Part shown: piece by piece, positions 14,733-23,936 of the stretch
Position numbering within the stretch: position 1 is the first letter of the stretch
How the letters are laid out: every line of letters starts with the position of its first letter
From: Candidatus Hydrogenedentota bacterium
GTDB taxonomy: Bacteria; Hydrogenedentota; Hydrogenedentia; Hydrogenedentales; CAILVY01
Length of the DNA: 39,160 bases
Assembly (NCBI GenBank): GCA_029565395.1
Contig: JAKQOG010000214.1
Location: 1-39,160, forward strand
Reading direction: 5' to 3'
Program-made: the position numbers and the translations under genes
The notes under the pieces: model-generated
What the model saw: only the letters and a program-made list of their open reading frames with translations
Databases searched by the model: none
What the model was told of the DNA's origin: nothing

Positions 14733-17700
14733 TTAGGGGATTGTCAGTTCCGCCGGGGTAACGGCGTCATTGGTCAGTTCGAGCGTAGTCACCGCATTAC
14801 GTTCCTGGGTGGTCTTTCTATAGGAGCGATCCCGCGCGCGGACTGCCAGGGTGTAGGTTCCGGGCAGAAGATGATCAAAGATGAACGAACCATCGGATTC
14901 GACGGATGCGTAAGCGCAGGACTGGACGTTGAGGTGGACGAGATTCGTATCGATTTGGCTGGGGGGAATAACACCTTCGTAGATGCTTACAGAAACGTAA
15001 TCAAGCGGTTTTATTCCCAGGACATGGCCCTGTACGCCCGCATTGCCGGTAAAATCGTGGTTAACCGTGACACGTTCATTTCCGGCAAGCGTGATCATAG
15101 TGGTTTTGTAAAGTGAGCAGGTCGTTTGGTGAATGCTGGCGGTCCATTGGCATTGTCCGGCGGGCAACCCATCGATTTGGTATCTTCCGCCGGGCTCTAT
15201 TTCCACGGAGGTATGAAAATCGTCTGAGTCGTTTTCAAGATGAACGCTCACGCGTCCTTCCTGAACAGGCTGACCATTTTCAGTGATCAGGCCTTCGACG
15301 GAAGCCATTCCGGAAGAAAAATGGACCTGCAGGGGTTCGCTATCACCGGGAACTACGATGACAGGGATTTTTTTTGTTTGGAACGATTGCTTGCTCTCGC
15401 TTCTCAGGGAGATTTCGATGATGTGGTTGCCCAGGGCAAGATGTTTCAAGGTGCAAAGCCCCTGTGCATTGGGATCGCAATATGTCCTGGGTTGCTCAGA
15501 GGCGGGATAGACCGATGTGGAGGCGTGGTATTGGGAAGCAGGCGCCTGATCGAGAAAGACTTGCAGGGCGATGCTTCCCGCGTTGTGCAGGGTGATGGTA
15601 CTGGGGGCGTTTTTCCCCACCGTGGGCGATACTTCAAACGGCTCCGGGGCATAATTGGCGTGCCATGCGCTCAGGCGGTGTACTTTTCCTGGTTCCAGAG
15701 AGGAAATCGTGAACGTACCGTCAATACCGGTTTTTGCTAATTTGTGTTCTTCCGGATAAGAGCCGCTGTCTTCCAGCGGGCCGATGCAAACGTCTTGAAC
15801 AGGCTGACCGGCCTCATTGATGACACGCCCTTCGACGATTCCCGCAGGGGCGAGGGCGAAATCTAGTTCATTGGTTTTTCCGGGGATAATCTCCACGTCT
15901 TTACTTTCCCAGGTGACGTATCCCGGCGAAATGATTTTCAGAGACATATTGCCGGGGAAGACATCATCCAGCGTGAACCGTCCCTGGGTGCCGCGGCATT
16001 GGCGGGTGTGTATTCGATGGTTATATGCGATACCTTCGATGTCAAAGTTCTCGACGGGGGTATTATTGGTGGCGTCGATGACCATGCCGGCGAGCTCAAC
16101 GGGATGATGGAGGGTGATCACAAAGTCTTCCGTGCCCGCCGGGACGTGCCTTTCTTCCAGGCTGGGATAGCCGTCTGCGAATACTTCGATGGTGTATTCC
16201 TCCGGCGCCAGCGTATCGAATAGGAACTGGCCATCTTTGCCTGTGGTCATGGAACGTTTCAGTTGCCTGAGGAAAACCTGGGCTTGGGATAGGGGATGAT
16301 TTTCTGGATCAACGATTTTTCCGGAGATGCGGAGGGTTCCTTCTTCTCCGCACTGGAATTCGAGATTGTTGAGGATTTGACGATCTGCCAATGTAATCGT
16401 TTCCTCGGCGCACACTGCGCCGCCCAGAGGGGGAAACACACATACTTTAAATTCTCCGGCGGGCAGATGATCGAGAGTGAAACGTCCCATTTTATTGGTG
16501 TGCGTGCAACAATTAATCGTTAAAGGCCTGGGGTTGTCCCACAGATGGACAGAAGCGCCGTGGAAAGGCTTTCCGGAGGGATCCAGCACGCACCCTTCAA
16601 TCTGGGCGGCCGCAGAGGTATCCAGGCACAGGGTGAGATCAAGGGCGGGATCGTTCAGACGGCCACGGAAGTCTTTCGAGCGCCAGTCATCCTTGATTGC
16701 GCAGATTTTTATGTTTTCGTCCGTTGGGAGCAAGGGCAGACGGAATTTGCCCTCACGGTCAGTAATGATTTTTGGAGTGAATCGTTTGTTTGACGGTTCT
16801 ATCAGGAAGATCTCGGCGCCTTCGGCCGGGCGTTTCTCTGTATCGAGCACGCGGCCCTCCGCCTGGAGCCCTTTATAGAGGATAATCTCGAAGTTCTCAA
16901 TGTTTTGTCCTGGCTGGACATCCAGTTCATAGTGTTTCCACTGTTGCATGAGGTAGTTGGCGCTTTCGCAATCCGGATTCAATCGAAGGTTCCCTTTGGG
17001 AAGCCCTGTAAAGAGGAAATTGCCGGACGCGGAAGTAATGGAGGTTCGATTCATCGTGTGCGAATTATAGAGTCCAGAGACTCTAATCCCTGCTATACCT
17101 TCCTTTGTCGATGCGTCCACCACCCTGCCAGCAATGGTGGCGCCTTCGATGGCTGGCAATTCGACATCGGTTTTGCTTTCACTCGGGGCGAGGGTGATTT
17201 CCGGATCCTGTCCCGCCGGGGCCATCACGGCATCATTGATGGAGAGCGCATAGCCGCCGGGAGCGAGCGAGTCGATGTGAAAGTTTCCGTTGGCGTCCGT
17301 CTGTGTTTCCCGGTGTATGCGTTCGGTATACTCTGATGAATTCCCCGGCAGCCGCATGGAATCTCCTGCGTGGATATTCAGCCGGACATTGGCGAGACGC
17401 GCGCCGGTGGCGGTGTTGGTGACATAGCCGCTTACAGAGCCGGCTGGCTGCAGGATGATCTTTACTTTTCCCCCCATGGTGAAGAGGAAATCCGTAAAGG
17501 CCAGGGGGCGGTTTTCCACGACAACGAAGAATTTGATGCCGCCGGGCGGGAGTGCGGGGAACTGGAATGTTCCATCGGGGTTGGAGAGTGTGCGGGCGAG
17601 TGCGCCAAAAATATGCGGAAATTCCATGGTCGGATAAAGGGCGTGGGCTACGGGATAAATGACAGCGTTGGGAATGGGCGCCCCAGTGTTATCTTCGATT

Positions 17701-18896
17701 GATCCGGTAAGAGGGGACGCGGGCACCATCATAAGTTCCACGTTGTCTGTTGGCCGTTCCGCGCGAAGAAACGCATCTTCCGCGCTTGCATAATTTTGCG
17801 CGAGTGCCGCAAGGGCATAGTCTCCATAGGGCAATCGGTCAAAAATGAAATTTCCCTTATCGTCCGCCGTGGTTGACCATCGATCGGTGGAAGTGGGCGG
17901 ATGTTCGGCAGGTTTCCAGGTGACCCGTTCGAGAAAAACCGTGCCGGGACCCCTGGGATTCTGTTGTATGTCTACAAGCGTTCCCTCGATGCGTCCGGGA
18001 CCTTCGGGCGGCGTTGAGGAAATGAGGAACTCCGGCGTGGGATTGGTTTTGGGAGGTTCTGCTTTGGAGGGTGGCGCGGGTGACTCGGGCATAGTTTCCG
18101 TGGAAACTTGCTGAGTTGGTAATGAGGCGACGGTGGTTTTTTCAGGGTTGAGGGATTGATGCGCCACCCAGAGGCCGGTTCCGGCCACAGTAGTTAAGGC
18201 AAGGCCCGCCATGCATTTTATGAGTAGTGCGCCAGTTCCGGCCACAGCGGCCTGTGCAGCGGAGGCCTGCCATGCCACAGGTGCCGCGAGGACTGCCGCG
18301 AGGATCTTTTTGGATTGGCGTTGGATATCGTTTTTGGCTGCGGGTTGTTTATTCATCGTTTCGAGGAGATTGTTGGCGAGGGTGGCGCGTGCGCGCTGGA
18401 GTCGCTTGGCGGCGGCTTCGCGCGAGATATTCAAGAGGGATGCGATTTCCCGGAGGGATTTTCCGCCGAAATAATGGAGCAAGAGGATTTCTCGGGGTTC
18501 TTGTTCCAACAGGCGGAGTCCTTGATGGAGCAGCCGTTGGAGTTCCTGTTGTTCCACGGGTTGGGCGGGCGCGGGGAGATTCGCGAGGGTATCGGGGTCC
18601 AGCAGGGTTTCATGTTTCCGGCGGCGTTGCCACATCAAAGCGGTGTTTCGCGCGATGCTGATCAGCCATGGTGCGAATGCCTGGTGAGATCGGAGGGTAT
18701 CGAGCTTCTGGTATGCGGTAATGAAGGATTCCTGGGCGATATCTTCCGTATCGGCGGGATTGTCGATATGCCCCCGGACCATGGCGTGTACGGCGGCGAG
18801 GTAGCGCTGAATGAGAATGCCAAAGTTTTCATGCCGCCCAGCCAATACCTGCTGGATAACTTTTGCATCGGATCGGCTTTGCCAAGATACGAACAT
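14733..18896 (-). CDS. membrane-tethered ECF sigma factor fused to about 12 carboxypeptidase-regulatory-like domains
   Basis: The protein has 1387 residues. Residues 24-93 form sigma region 2, with NPADTEDIAQESFITAYQKL (46-65) and the basic WQRRRKHE end. Residues 125-175 form region 4, with the helix-turn-helix GGKSLREIASLLNISREAAA (144-163). An Ala-rich linker leads to one membrane span (about 217-245), then a Pro/Thr-rich stalk (about 250-298). From about 300 to 1384 there are some twelve beta-sandwich units of 80-100 residues. They have the typical opening G-x-V-x-D/N-x-x-G-x-P-x-x-x-A and the later GxFxxxxLxPGxY. The sigma part should face the cytoplasm and the repeats the periplasm, like a receptor whose output is a sigma factor. 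No separate anti-sigma gene is adjacent. AAAGGAGGG supports the start. An alternative is a purely structural role with a degenerate sigma domain, but both sigma regions look intact. Confidence 0.88.
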   Translation of the reverse strand: MFVSWQSRSDAKVIQQVLAGRHENFGILIQRYLAAVHAMVRGHIDNPADTEDIAQESFITAYQKLDTLRSHQAFAPWLISIARNTALMWQRRRKHETLLDPDTLANLPAPAQPVEQQELQRLLHQGLRLLEQEPREILLLHYFGGKSLREIASLLNISREAAAKRLQRARATLANNLLETMNKQPAAKNDIQRQSKKILAAVLAAPVAWQASAAQAAVAGTGALLIKCMAGLALTTVAGTGLWVAHQSLNPEKTTVASLPTQQVSTETMPESPAPPSKAEPPKTNPTPEFLISSTPPEGPGRIEGTLVDIQQNPRGPGTVFLERVTWKPAEHPPTSTDRWSTTADDKGNFIFDRLPYGDYALAALAQNYASAEDAFLRAERPTDNVELMMVPASPLTGSIEDNTGAPIPNAVIYPVAHALYPTMEFPHIFGALARTLSNPDGTFQFPALPPGGIKFFVVVENRPLAFTDFLFTMGGKVKIILQPAGSVSGYVTNTATGARLANVRLNIHAGDSMRLPGNSSEYTERIHRETQTDANGNFHIDSLAPGGYALSINDAVMAPAGQDPEITLAPSESKTDVELPAIEGATIAGRVVDASTKEGIAGIRVSGLYNSHTMNRTSITSASGNFLFTGLPKGNLRLNPDCESANYLMQQWKHYELDVQPGQNIENFEIILYKGLQAEGRVLDTEKRPAEGAEIFLIEPSNKRFTPKIITDREGKFRLPLLPTDENIKICAIKDDWRSKDFRGRLNDPALDLTLCLDTSAAAQIEGCVLDPSGKPFHGASVHLWDNPRPLTINCCTHTNKMGRFTLDHLPAGEFKVCVFPPLGGAVCAEETITLADRQILNNLEFQCGEEGTLRISGKIVDPENHPLSQAQVFLRQLKRSMTTGKDGQFLFDTLAPEEYTIEVFADGYPSLEERHVPAGTEDFVITLHHPVELAGMVIDATNNTPVENFDIEGIAYNHRIHTRQCRGTQGRFTLDDVFPGNMSLKIISPGYVTWESKDVEIIPGKTNELDFALAPAGIVEGRVINEAGQPVQDVCIGPLEDSGSYPEEHKLAKTGIDGTFTISSLEPGKVHRLSAWHANYAPEPFEVSPTVGKNAPSTITLHNAGSIALQVFLDQAPASQYHASTSVYPASEQPRTYCDPNAQGLCTLKHLALGNHIIEISLRSESKQSFQTKKIPVIVVPGDSEPLQVHFSSGMASVEGLITENGQPVQEGRVSVHLENDSDDFHTSVEIEPGGRYQIDGLPAGQCQWTASIHQTTCSLYKTTMITLAGNERVTVNHDFTGNAGVQGHVLGIKPLDYVSVSIYEGVIPPSQIDTNLVHLNVQSCAYASVESDGSFIFDHLLPGTYTLAVRARDRSYRKTTQERNAVTTLELTNDAVTPAELTIP

Positions 18897-18969
18897 TTTC
18901 GTACCCTCCTTTCGCCTTATAGATGCAACGCCACGGGTATCATGGACATAAAAATTCCAAAAAGTTCAT

Positions 18970-20538
18970 TTAGCGTTCAAAATTCCATGCGAACAGGGTG
19001 ACATCCTCCGTGGAAGCTTCCTCGATGCGGGCCATGTGTTGTTCCACCCAGGCGACTTCCTGTTCGAGATCGGGGAGGTCGCGATGATGCCGCCATTTTT
19101 CGAAACGTTCCTTGTCCGCAAGGAAAAAGCCCTTGGGATGTTCGCGGAGAAACGCCTGGAGTTCATCGAGGGAGCCGAGCCCCTTAAGGCCGGATTCCTG
19201 ACCTTCCCACCACGTATAGCGGTTGGGAAACCAGTTATCGACGTGGCCGGTGTAGTACAGGACCGGCAGGGCCATGGTGGTCAGGATGGTTTCATCGGTG
19301 CGGTGGTGTTTGACGTATTCACACGGTTTTTTCCATTGCTGATGCTTTACGGCGAGGGTGGTGAAGGCGCCGGAGGCAATATCCAGGGAATCGCCCACAA
19401 GTTTGGCGGCTGAGATGCCGCACCGGATACCGAAGAGAACAAAGATAACCGAGAGGACAAGGTGAAGGGTTGATTTGCGAAAATGGGATAACACACCGAG
19501 CATTTGGACGATTGCATAGGAGAATAAAGCGACATAGCAGGGAAAAGCAAAGAACATGAAGCGTTCACGGCGGTAACCAATCAGGAAGGTCAGGATGAGA
19601 ACCGGCGCCCAGAAGGATAACGCGATGAATAGGCCGCGTTTCCGTTCTTTGATAAGCATCCAAACCGTACCCAGGAGGGCCAGTAGGAGGAATCCCAGAC
19701 TTAGGTTGTCTTTCAGCCACCGGAGGTAGTACCAGCGAACAAGGCGCTGGGGATCCGGGAGCCGCCCCCCCAGTCCGGTCTCAAACACGGCGGATTGGTC
19801 CGTAGGGTTTGGGTTAAACCAGAGTGCCGCCAGGGTGATGCATCCAAGGACAAAGCACACCGCAACCAGACCAAAATATGCAGGCCTGTTTTTCTCAATG
19901 CAATGGAAACCGGCTAGATGTCCTATAAGAAGGAGTCCTGCAAAGCCGCCGGTTACACCTAAAAATAGGATGGAGTGAAAAGAGCTTAAGACGCCCAGGA
20001 AATATGCAAAAATCATCACAAACAAACACAAAAGCACGCTTTTCGCTGTATTTGAGGTAAGGAATCGGTAGGAAGTATAGAGGAAAAGGAGGTAGGCAGA
20101 GGTTTGCAGGGAGTACATGCGGGCTTGGCGGGCCCAGGCTAAACTCCACGGGGACAAGGCTAGGGCAAAGGCTGCAATCAGGGCTGTTGGCGTGCCCAAA
20201 AGGGGGCGGAGGAGAAGAAAGATCAGGACGATATTGAGAGCCGACAGAAGAACGGACGGAGCACGGACCGAGAAGGCATTATCACCGAAGAGTGCGATGA
20301 CGCCGCCGAGGAGGTAGTTATAGGAGAGAGAACTGGGGTAGAAGACGCCGCTGGGGAGAGCAGGCCAAGCGTGGGCGGCGATGTTTTTGGCCACGAAGAC
20401 ATGGACGAGTTCATCATGCCAGAGATCAGGTTTGGCGAGTTGTGAAAAGCCGAGGGCAAGAGCAATGCATACGGCAAGAATAAGCAGGGCTGCCTCTCCC
20501 CCACTCGGACGTTTTAGGGATGTAGCCTGTTCATTCAT
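18970..20538 (-). CDS. GT39-like (GT-C) membrane glycosyltransferase
   Basis: A 522-residue polytopic membrane protein with about ten hydrophobic segments and a soluble C-terminal part of some 120 residues. The N-terminal periplasmic loop holds DLWHDELVHVFVAKN (about 38-52), whose Asp-Glu pair is the catalytic signature of GT39/ArnT/PMT-type enzymes. These transfer a sugar from a polyprenyl-phosphate donor to lipid or protein outside the membrane. ARQARMYSLQTSAYLL (about 135-150) is a second family hallmark. The gene starts 8 bases downstream of the galactokinase stop and likely belongs to the same transcript, followed by the sigma-factor gene. Donor and acceptor are unknown. Confidence 0.85.
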   Translation of the reverse strand: MNEQATSLKRPSGGEAALLILAVCIALALGFSQLAKPDLWHDELVHVFVAKNIAAHAWPALPSGVFYPSSLSYNYLLGGVIALFGDNAFSVRAPSVLLSALNIVLIFLLLRPLLGTPTALIAAFALALSPWSLAWARQARMYSLQTSAYLLFLYTSYRFLTSNTAKSVLLCLFVMIFAYFLGVLSSFHSILFLGVTGGFAGLLLIGHLAGFHCIEKNRPAYFGLVAVCFVLGCITLAALWFNPNPTDQSAVFETGLGGRLPDPQRLVRWYYLRWLKDNLSLGFLLLALLGTVWMLIKERKRGLFIALSFWAPVLILTFLIGYRRERFMFFAFPCYVALFSYAIVQMLGVLSHFRKSTLHLVLSVIFVLFGIRCGISAAKLVGDSLDIASGAFTTLAVKHQQWKKPCEYVKHHRTDETILTTMALPVLYYTGHVDNWFPNRYTWWEGQESGLKGLGSLDELQAFLREHPKGFFLADKERFEKWRHHRDLPDLEQEVAWVEQHMARIEEASTEDVTLFAWNFER

Positions 20539-20546
20539 TGTATGGC

Positions 20547-21713
20547 CTATTCCAGGATTTGGGCGCCATCGGCCGGGTTTGAATAGATGAGTTCACCTTT
20601 GATGCCGGTGCGTTGGGTGTATTGCGTCATCAGGGTTTCGCCGAAAGTTTGGGCCTGGTCACGTGCAATGAGATTAATGGTGCATCCGCCGAAGCCCGCG
20701 CCGGTCATGCGCGCACCAAAACAGCCGGGCAGGGCCCTGGCGGCTTCGGTCATGGCATCCAATTCCATGCTGGTAACTTCATAGTCTGTTCGGAGGCTGT
20801 CACCGGAGGCGTTCATCAATTGGCCGAGTTGGGCGACATCGCCGTTGCGCATGGCCTCACAGGCATTGAGGGTGCGGGCATTTTCGGAGATTACATGACG
20901 CGCCCGCCGGTATGGGACATCGGGAATCATGGATTGGCACTTTTCCAAGTCTTCGAGGGAGAAATCACGCAGATGGGTGGCGGCAGTGCGTAATTGGGTT
21001 TTAAGAATGGTGCAGGCTTCGGTGCATTCGGCCACGCGCTCGTTGTATTTGGATTTTGTGAGGCCCCGGGCGCAGCAGGTGTTTGCAATGACGAAAAGAG
21101 CGTCTGGAAACGCGATGGGAATAAGTTCGTAGTGGTAGGAGCGGCAGTCGAGGAAGAGGCCATGGCCGGCCTTTCCGCATCGGGAAATGAATTGGTCCAT
21201 GATGCCGGTGCTGAGCCCAAGGAAGAGGTTTTCGACGCGTTGCCCCAGCCGAGCGGCCTCCGCGCCGTCCAGGGAGAAACCGCCGAAGGATTCAAACATG
21301 CGCACGGCGGCCATTTCGAGAGCGGCGGAACTGCTGAGCCCGCAGCCGACGGGGACGTCACCTAGAATGAACAGATCCGCGCCGCAGAGAGGCTTTCCGA
21401 GTTTGAGCAACTCATCGGCGACGCCGAGGAGGTAGTCAATCCATGGTTCATCCGAGTTGCGTTTGCGGTCTTCCAGATTGGCTTGTACACGGCGGTCAAG
21501 GTTTGCAGCGCAGGCGTTCAAGGTTTTGTCTTGGCGTTTTCGTGCGAGGATTACAGTATCATTTTCAATGGCCATGGGCAGGACAAAGCCGTGATTATAG
21601 TCGGTATGCTCGCCAATGATGTTGACGCGTCCCGGGGCGCGCACGACGGTATCGGGTGCGTGATCAAATTCCGCGATAAAGGCAGATTTCGCTTTTGTTA
21701 TGTTAATGCTCAT
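20547..21713 (-). CDS. galK: galactokinase
   Basis: A 388-residue GHMP-family kinase that phosphorylates galactose at C1 in the Leloir pathway. The galactokinase signature is APGRVNIIGEHTDYNHGFVLPMAI (about 26-49). The ATP loop is VPVGCGLSSSAALEMA (about 120-135). The catalytic Asp lies in STGIMDQFISRCG, and GARMTGAGFGGCTINLI near the end is the third GHMP motif. All three are intact and the length is normal. It overlaps the end of the polysaccharide deacetylase gene by 11 bases, so the two are co-transcribed. GalT and GalE are not in the window. Confidence 0.96.
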   Translation of the reverse strand: MSINITKAKSAFIAEFDHAPDTVVRAPGRVNIIGEHTDYNHGFVLPMAIENDTVILARKRQDKTLNACAANLDRRVQANLEDRKRNSDEPWIDYLLGVADELLKLGKPLCGADLFILGDVPVGCGLSSSAALEMAAVRMFESFGGFSLDGAEAARLGQRVENLFLGLSTGIMDQFISRCGKAGHGLFLDCRSYHYELIPIAFPDALFVIANTCCARGLTKSKYNERVAECTEACTILKTQLRTAATHLRDFSLEDLEKCQSMIPDVPYRRARHVISENARTLNACEAMRNGDVAQLGQLMNASGDSLRTDYEVTSMELDAMTEAARALPGCFGARMTGAGFGGCTINLIARDQAQTFGETLMTQYTQRTGIKGELIYSNPADGAQILE

Positions 21714-22449
21714 TATTTATTTCCTTTTGCACTGCTTTTAGGTGACGGGCCACGTTGGCAACCGTATCCAACCATACGCCATTGGCCGGGTTCAATGCAT
21801 ATTCAATCAAGTCCCGCAAGGTGTTCACCTGCACCATTTGGCGTTGATCGTCGAAGCCGATGTCGTGGCCGGCGAGGATGAGCCAGCCTTTTTCCTGGCG
21901 GGTTTGCTCGATCCAGGGGAGGATGATTTCAAAAGGCAGTTGGTCAAAGGACCGTCCGTTGAGCTGGGCGAGGTCGCACACCTCGGGGACATTATGCCAT
22001 TCGCTGGGGAAGCCGCGTCCGGCGAGGAAATGGCGCGCCACGATGGGAACGTAGCTTTGGGTATTTATTCCCCGCCCGATGAAGGTATTGCCGCAGGGAT
22101 AGGCGAAGGTTTCGGGAGTTACGCCACAGAGGGAATGCAGCAAGCGGTTGCATTCGGTTATTTCCTGTTCGATACGGTCCAGCGTGTAGTCTTCGAGACC
22201 GTTTTCCCGGCAAAAAGGGAAATTGATGCTGCAGGGGTGGTTTACCGTGTGGTTGCCTATTTCATGTCCCGCTTCCGCGAGGGATTGCCACTGTTTCAGG
22301 CGTTTTTTCAGATTGTTTGGCACGGCATAGAAGGTGGCGTGGACGTTGTATTCGTTGAGGAGGTCCAGACCGGTATCCACCTGGCTTGGACGTGCATCGT
22401 CGAAGGTGAGGCTGATGGCAAGGCGTTTATGTTTAGGCCAGTGGAACAT
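21703..22449 (-). CDS. polysaccharide deacetylase (carbohydrate esterase 4, NodB fold)
   Basis: A 248-residue protein removing acetyl groups from N-acetylated sugars or related substrates. The NodB motifs are visible: SLTFDDARPS (about 13-22) with the catalytic and metal Asp pair, and GHEIGNHTVNHPC (about 59-71) with the zinc-binding H-x3-H. FAYPCGN forms the third motif and LAGHDIGFDD a late one. No signal peptide is seen, suggesting a cytoplasmic location or loss of the leader. Two starts are possible, the ATG at 22449 and a GTG at 22464; neither has a good ribosome site. It is the first gene of a run with galK and the GT39-like gene. Confidence 0.92.
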   Translation of the reverse strand: MFHWPKHKRLAISLTFDDARPSQVDTGLDLLNEYNVHATFYAVPNNLKKRLKQWQSLAEAGHEIGNHTVNHPCSINFPFCRENGLEDYTLDRIEQEITECNRLLHSLCGVTPETFAYPCGNTFIGRGINTQSYVPIVARHFLAGRGFPSEWHNVPEVCDLAQLNGRSFDQLPFEIILPWIEQTRQEKGWLILAGHDIGFDDQRQMVQVNTLRDLIEYALNPANGVWLDTVANVARHLKAVQKEINNEH

Positions 22450-22533
22450 GGGGGTCCAATCCACAATTTTTTTGGGAGTGATTCAGAGAAGAAGACGCGG
22501 TGTATTTTAAAGCAAAGCTTTTGGGACAAGTGC

Positions 22534-22725
22534 GTTCCCAAGTACAACTTGGGAACGAGAAGATTACCGGTGTGCATTCCCAAGTGCAACTTGGGAACGA
22601 GAAGATCACCGGGGTGCGTTCCCAAGTACAACTTGGGAACGAGAAGATTACCGGTGTGCATTCCCAAGTGCAACTTGGGAACGCGAAGATCTGGTTCATA
22701 TGTTCCCGAGATTCCCGTGTGGGAC
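22534..22725. repeat. 42-bp tandem repeat array with a 23-bp palindrome in each unit
   Basis: Palindromes of the form RTTCCCAAGTRCAACTTGGGAAC begin at 22534, 22576, 22618 and 22660, exactly 42 bases apart. A degenerate fifth copy begins at 22702 in the same register. Units alternate in an A-B-A-B order: copies 1 and 3 carry GTTCCC and a central TAC, copies 2 and 4 carry ATTCCC and a central TGC. This implies duplication of an 84-base double unit. The 19-base gaps are nearly identical too, so it is not a CRISPR. It fills the gap between the deacetylase start and the ABC ATPase stop at 22729. A single diverged copy lies at 24709-24731. Confidence 0.95.
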
Positions 22726-22728
22726 GGG

Positions 22729-23835
22729 TCATACGAGGGTTTTTTCCGTCGTGACGTCGAAAAAGTGTGCGTTGGCCATATTGACGTCGAGGACATGCGG
22801 TTTGTTGACTTCGGGTTCCTGATCGGATTTGACGCGGGCGGTGATGGATTGTTTTCCGATGGTAATGTAGAGGTTGATCTCGGAACCCATGGGTTCGACG
22901 ACTTCGACGGGGGCCTGGATACTGCTTCCAGGAGTCATGACCTGCGCGGGATTTTCGTGCATGTCTTCAGGCCGGATGCCGATGGTGATTTTTTTGTCGA
23001 TGAATGGCTGCAATACGTCCCTTTTGGATTCGGGCACGACCAGGTCGATGACGGAAGAATCATCGCGGAAGCGCAAATCGCCGTTTTGTGCGTAGATCAT
23101 TCCGTCGAGCATATTCATGGGGGGGCTTCCGATGAATCCCGCGACGAATTTATTGACGGGATTATGATAGAGGTCGAGGGGCGTGGCGACCTGTTGGATA
23201 ACGCCGTCGAGCATGACGACGATGCGGTCGCCCATGGTCATGGCCTCCACTTGGTCGTGAGTGACGTAGATCATGGTGGATTGGAGGCGCTGGTGCAGCT
23301 TGGAGATTTCCGCGCGCATCTGAACGCGCAGCTTGGCGTCGAGATTGGAGAGGGGTTCATCAAAGAGGAATACTTTGGGCTGGCGGACGATGGCGCGGCC
23401 GACGGCAACGCGCTGGCGCTGACCGCCGGAGAGGGCTTTGGGACGGCGGTCGAGGAGTTCGGTAATGCCGAGGATTTCGGCGGCTTCGCGGACGCGTTTG
23501 TCGATTTCTTTTTTCTTAAATTTGCGCAGGATGAGGCCGAAGGCCATGTTTTTATAGACGGTCATATGGGGGTAGAGGGCGTAATTTTGAAAGACCATGG
23601 CGATATCGCGGTTTTTTGGAGGAACATCGTTCACGAGGGTATCGCCAATGTAAATTTCGCCGAAGGTGACTTCTTCGAGGCCGGCGATCATGCGGAGTGT
23701 GGTTGATTTACCGCATCCCGAGGGTCCCACCAGCACCACGAACTCCTTGTCCTGGATGACGAGGTTCGCTTCTTTCACCGCTTGCACGCCACCGGGATAG
23801 ACTTTGCATAGATTGCGTATTTCCACGCGCGCCAT
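22729..23835 (-). CDS. UgpC/MalK/MsmX-type sugar ABC transporter ATPase
   Basis: A 368-residue ATPase that powers carbohydrate or glycerol-phosphate importers of the CUT1 type. It shows Walker A GPSGCGKST, Q-loop FQNYALYPHM, signature LSGGQRQR, Walker B VFLFDEPLSNLDA and the switch His in YVTHDQVEAMTMGDR. A C-terminal TOBE/OB domain carries FIGSPPMNML and IGIRPEDM, the MalK/UgpC hallmarks. The second ATG (23835) is preferred: GGAGGG is 10 bases before it but only 1 base before the first ATG (23844), and MARVEIRNLCKVYPGG matches family N-termini. No permease or binding-protein genes are nearby, so it may serve several importers encoded elsewhere. Its promoter is at 23890-23918. Confidence 0.95.
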   Translation of the reverse strand: MARVEIRNLCKVYPGGVQAVKEANLVIQDKEFVVLVGPSGCGKSTTLRMIAGLEEVTFGEIYIGDTLVNDVPPKNRDIAMVFQNYALYPHMTVYKNMAFGLILRKFKKKEIDKRVREAAEILGITELLDRRPKALSGGQRQRVAVGRAIVRQPKVFLFDEPLSNLDAKLRVQMRAEISKLHQRLQSTMIYVTHDQVEAMTMGDRIVVMLDGVIQQVATPLDLYHNPVNKFVAGFIGSPPMNMLDGMIYAQNGDLRFRDDSSVIDLVVPESKRDVLQPFIDKKITIGIRPEDMHENPAQVMTPGSSIQAPVEVVEPMGSEINLYITIGKQSITARVKSDQEPEVNKPHVLDVNMANAHFFDVTTEKTLV

Positions 23836-23889
23836 ACGATTCATTCCCTCCGTTTCCGGTTCTCTGTTTCATTGGCCGACGCCCATGTC

Positions 23890-23918
23890 ATGATACCCAA
23901 GCGTATGGGCTGAGTCAA
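23890..23918 (-). promoter_or_regulatory. sigma-70-type promoter of the UgpC-like ATPase
   Basis: On the minus strand: -35 TTGACT (23918-23913), 17-base spacer, -10 TATCAT (23895-23890). The spacer contains CCCA-TACGCT-TGGG, a small palindrome (23897-23910) that might bind a regulator. Leader about 48 bases. Confidence 0.72.
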
Positions 23919-23936
23919 TATTGCACATTAGTTCTT

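Noticed and set aside
18897..18969. Autoregulated ECF-type promoter before the sigma-factor gene
   Set aside because: The gap has a TATAAG and a GGAATTT, but nothing with the spacing of a GGAAC-N16-CGT ECF promoter; not enough to call.
20493..20507. 15-mer cctctcccccactcg repeated at 36808-36822, with a shorter match near 14404
   Set aside because: In 39 kb a shared 15-mer is expected about once by chance, and all copies lie inside normal coding sequence in different frames.
22534..22725. CRISPR array
   Set aside because: Spacers are only 19 bases and almost identical to each other, and no cas gene is in the window.
21742..23706. A 654-codon open frame on the plus strand
   Set aside because: It runs antisense across the deacetylase, the 42-bp repeat and the UgpC-like gene, all with clear motifs on the minus strand. 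It stays open because the repeat unit is a multiple of three.
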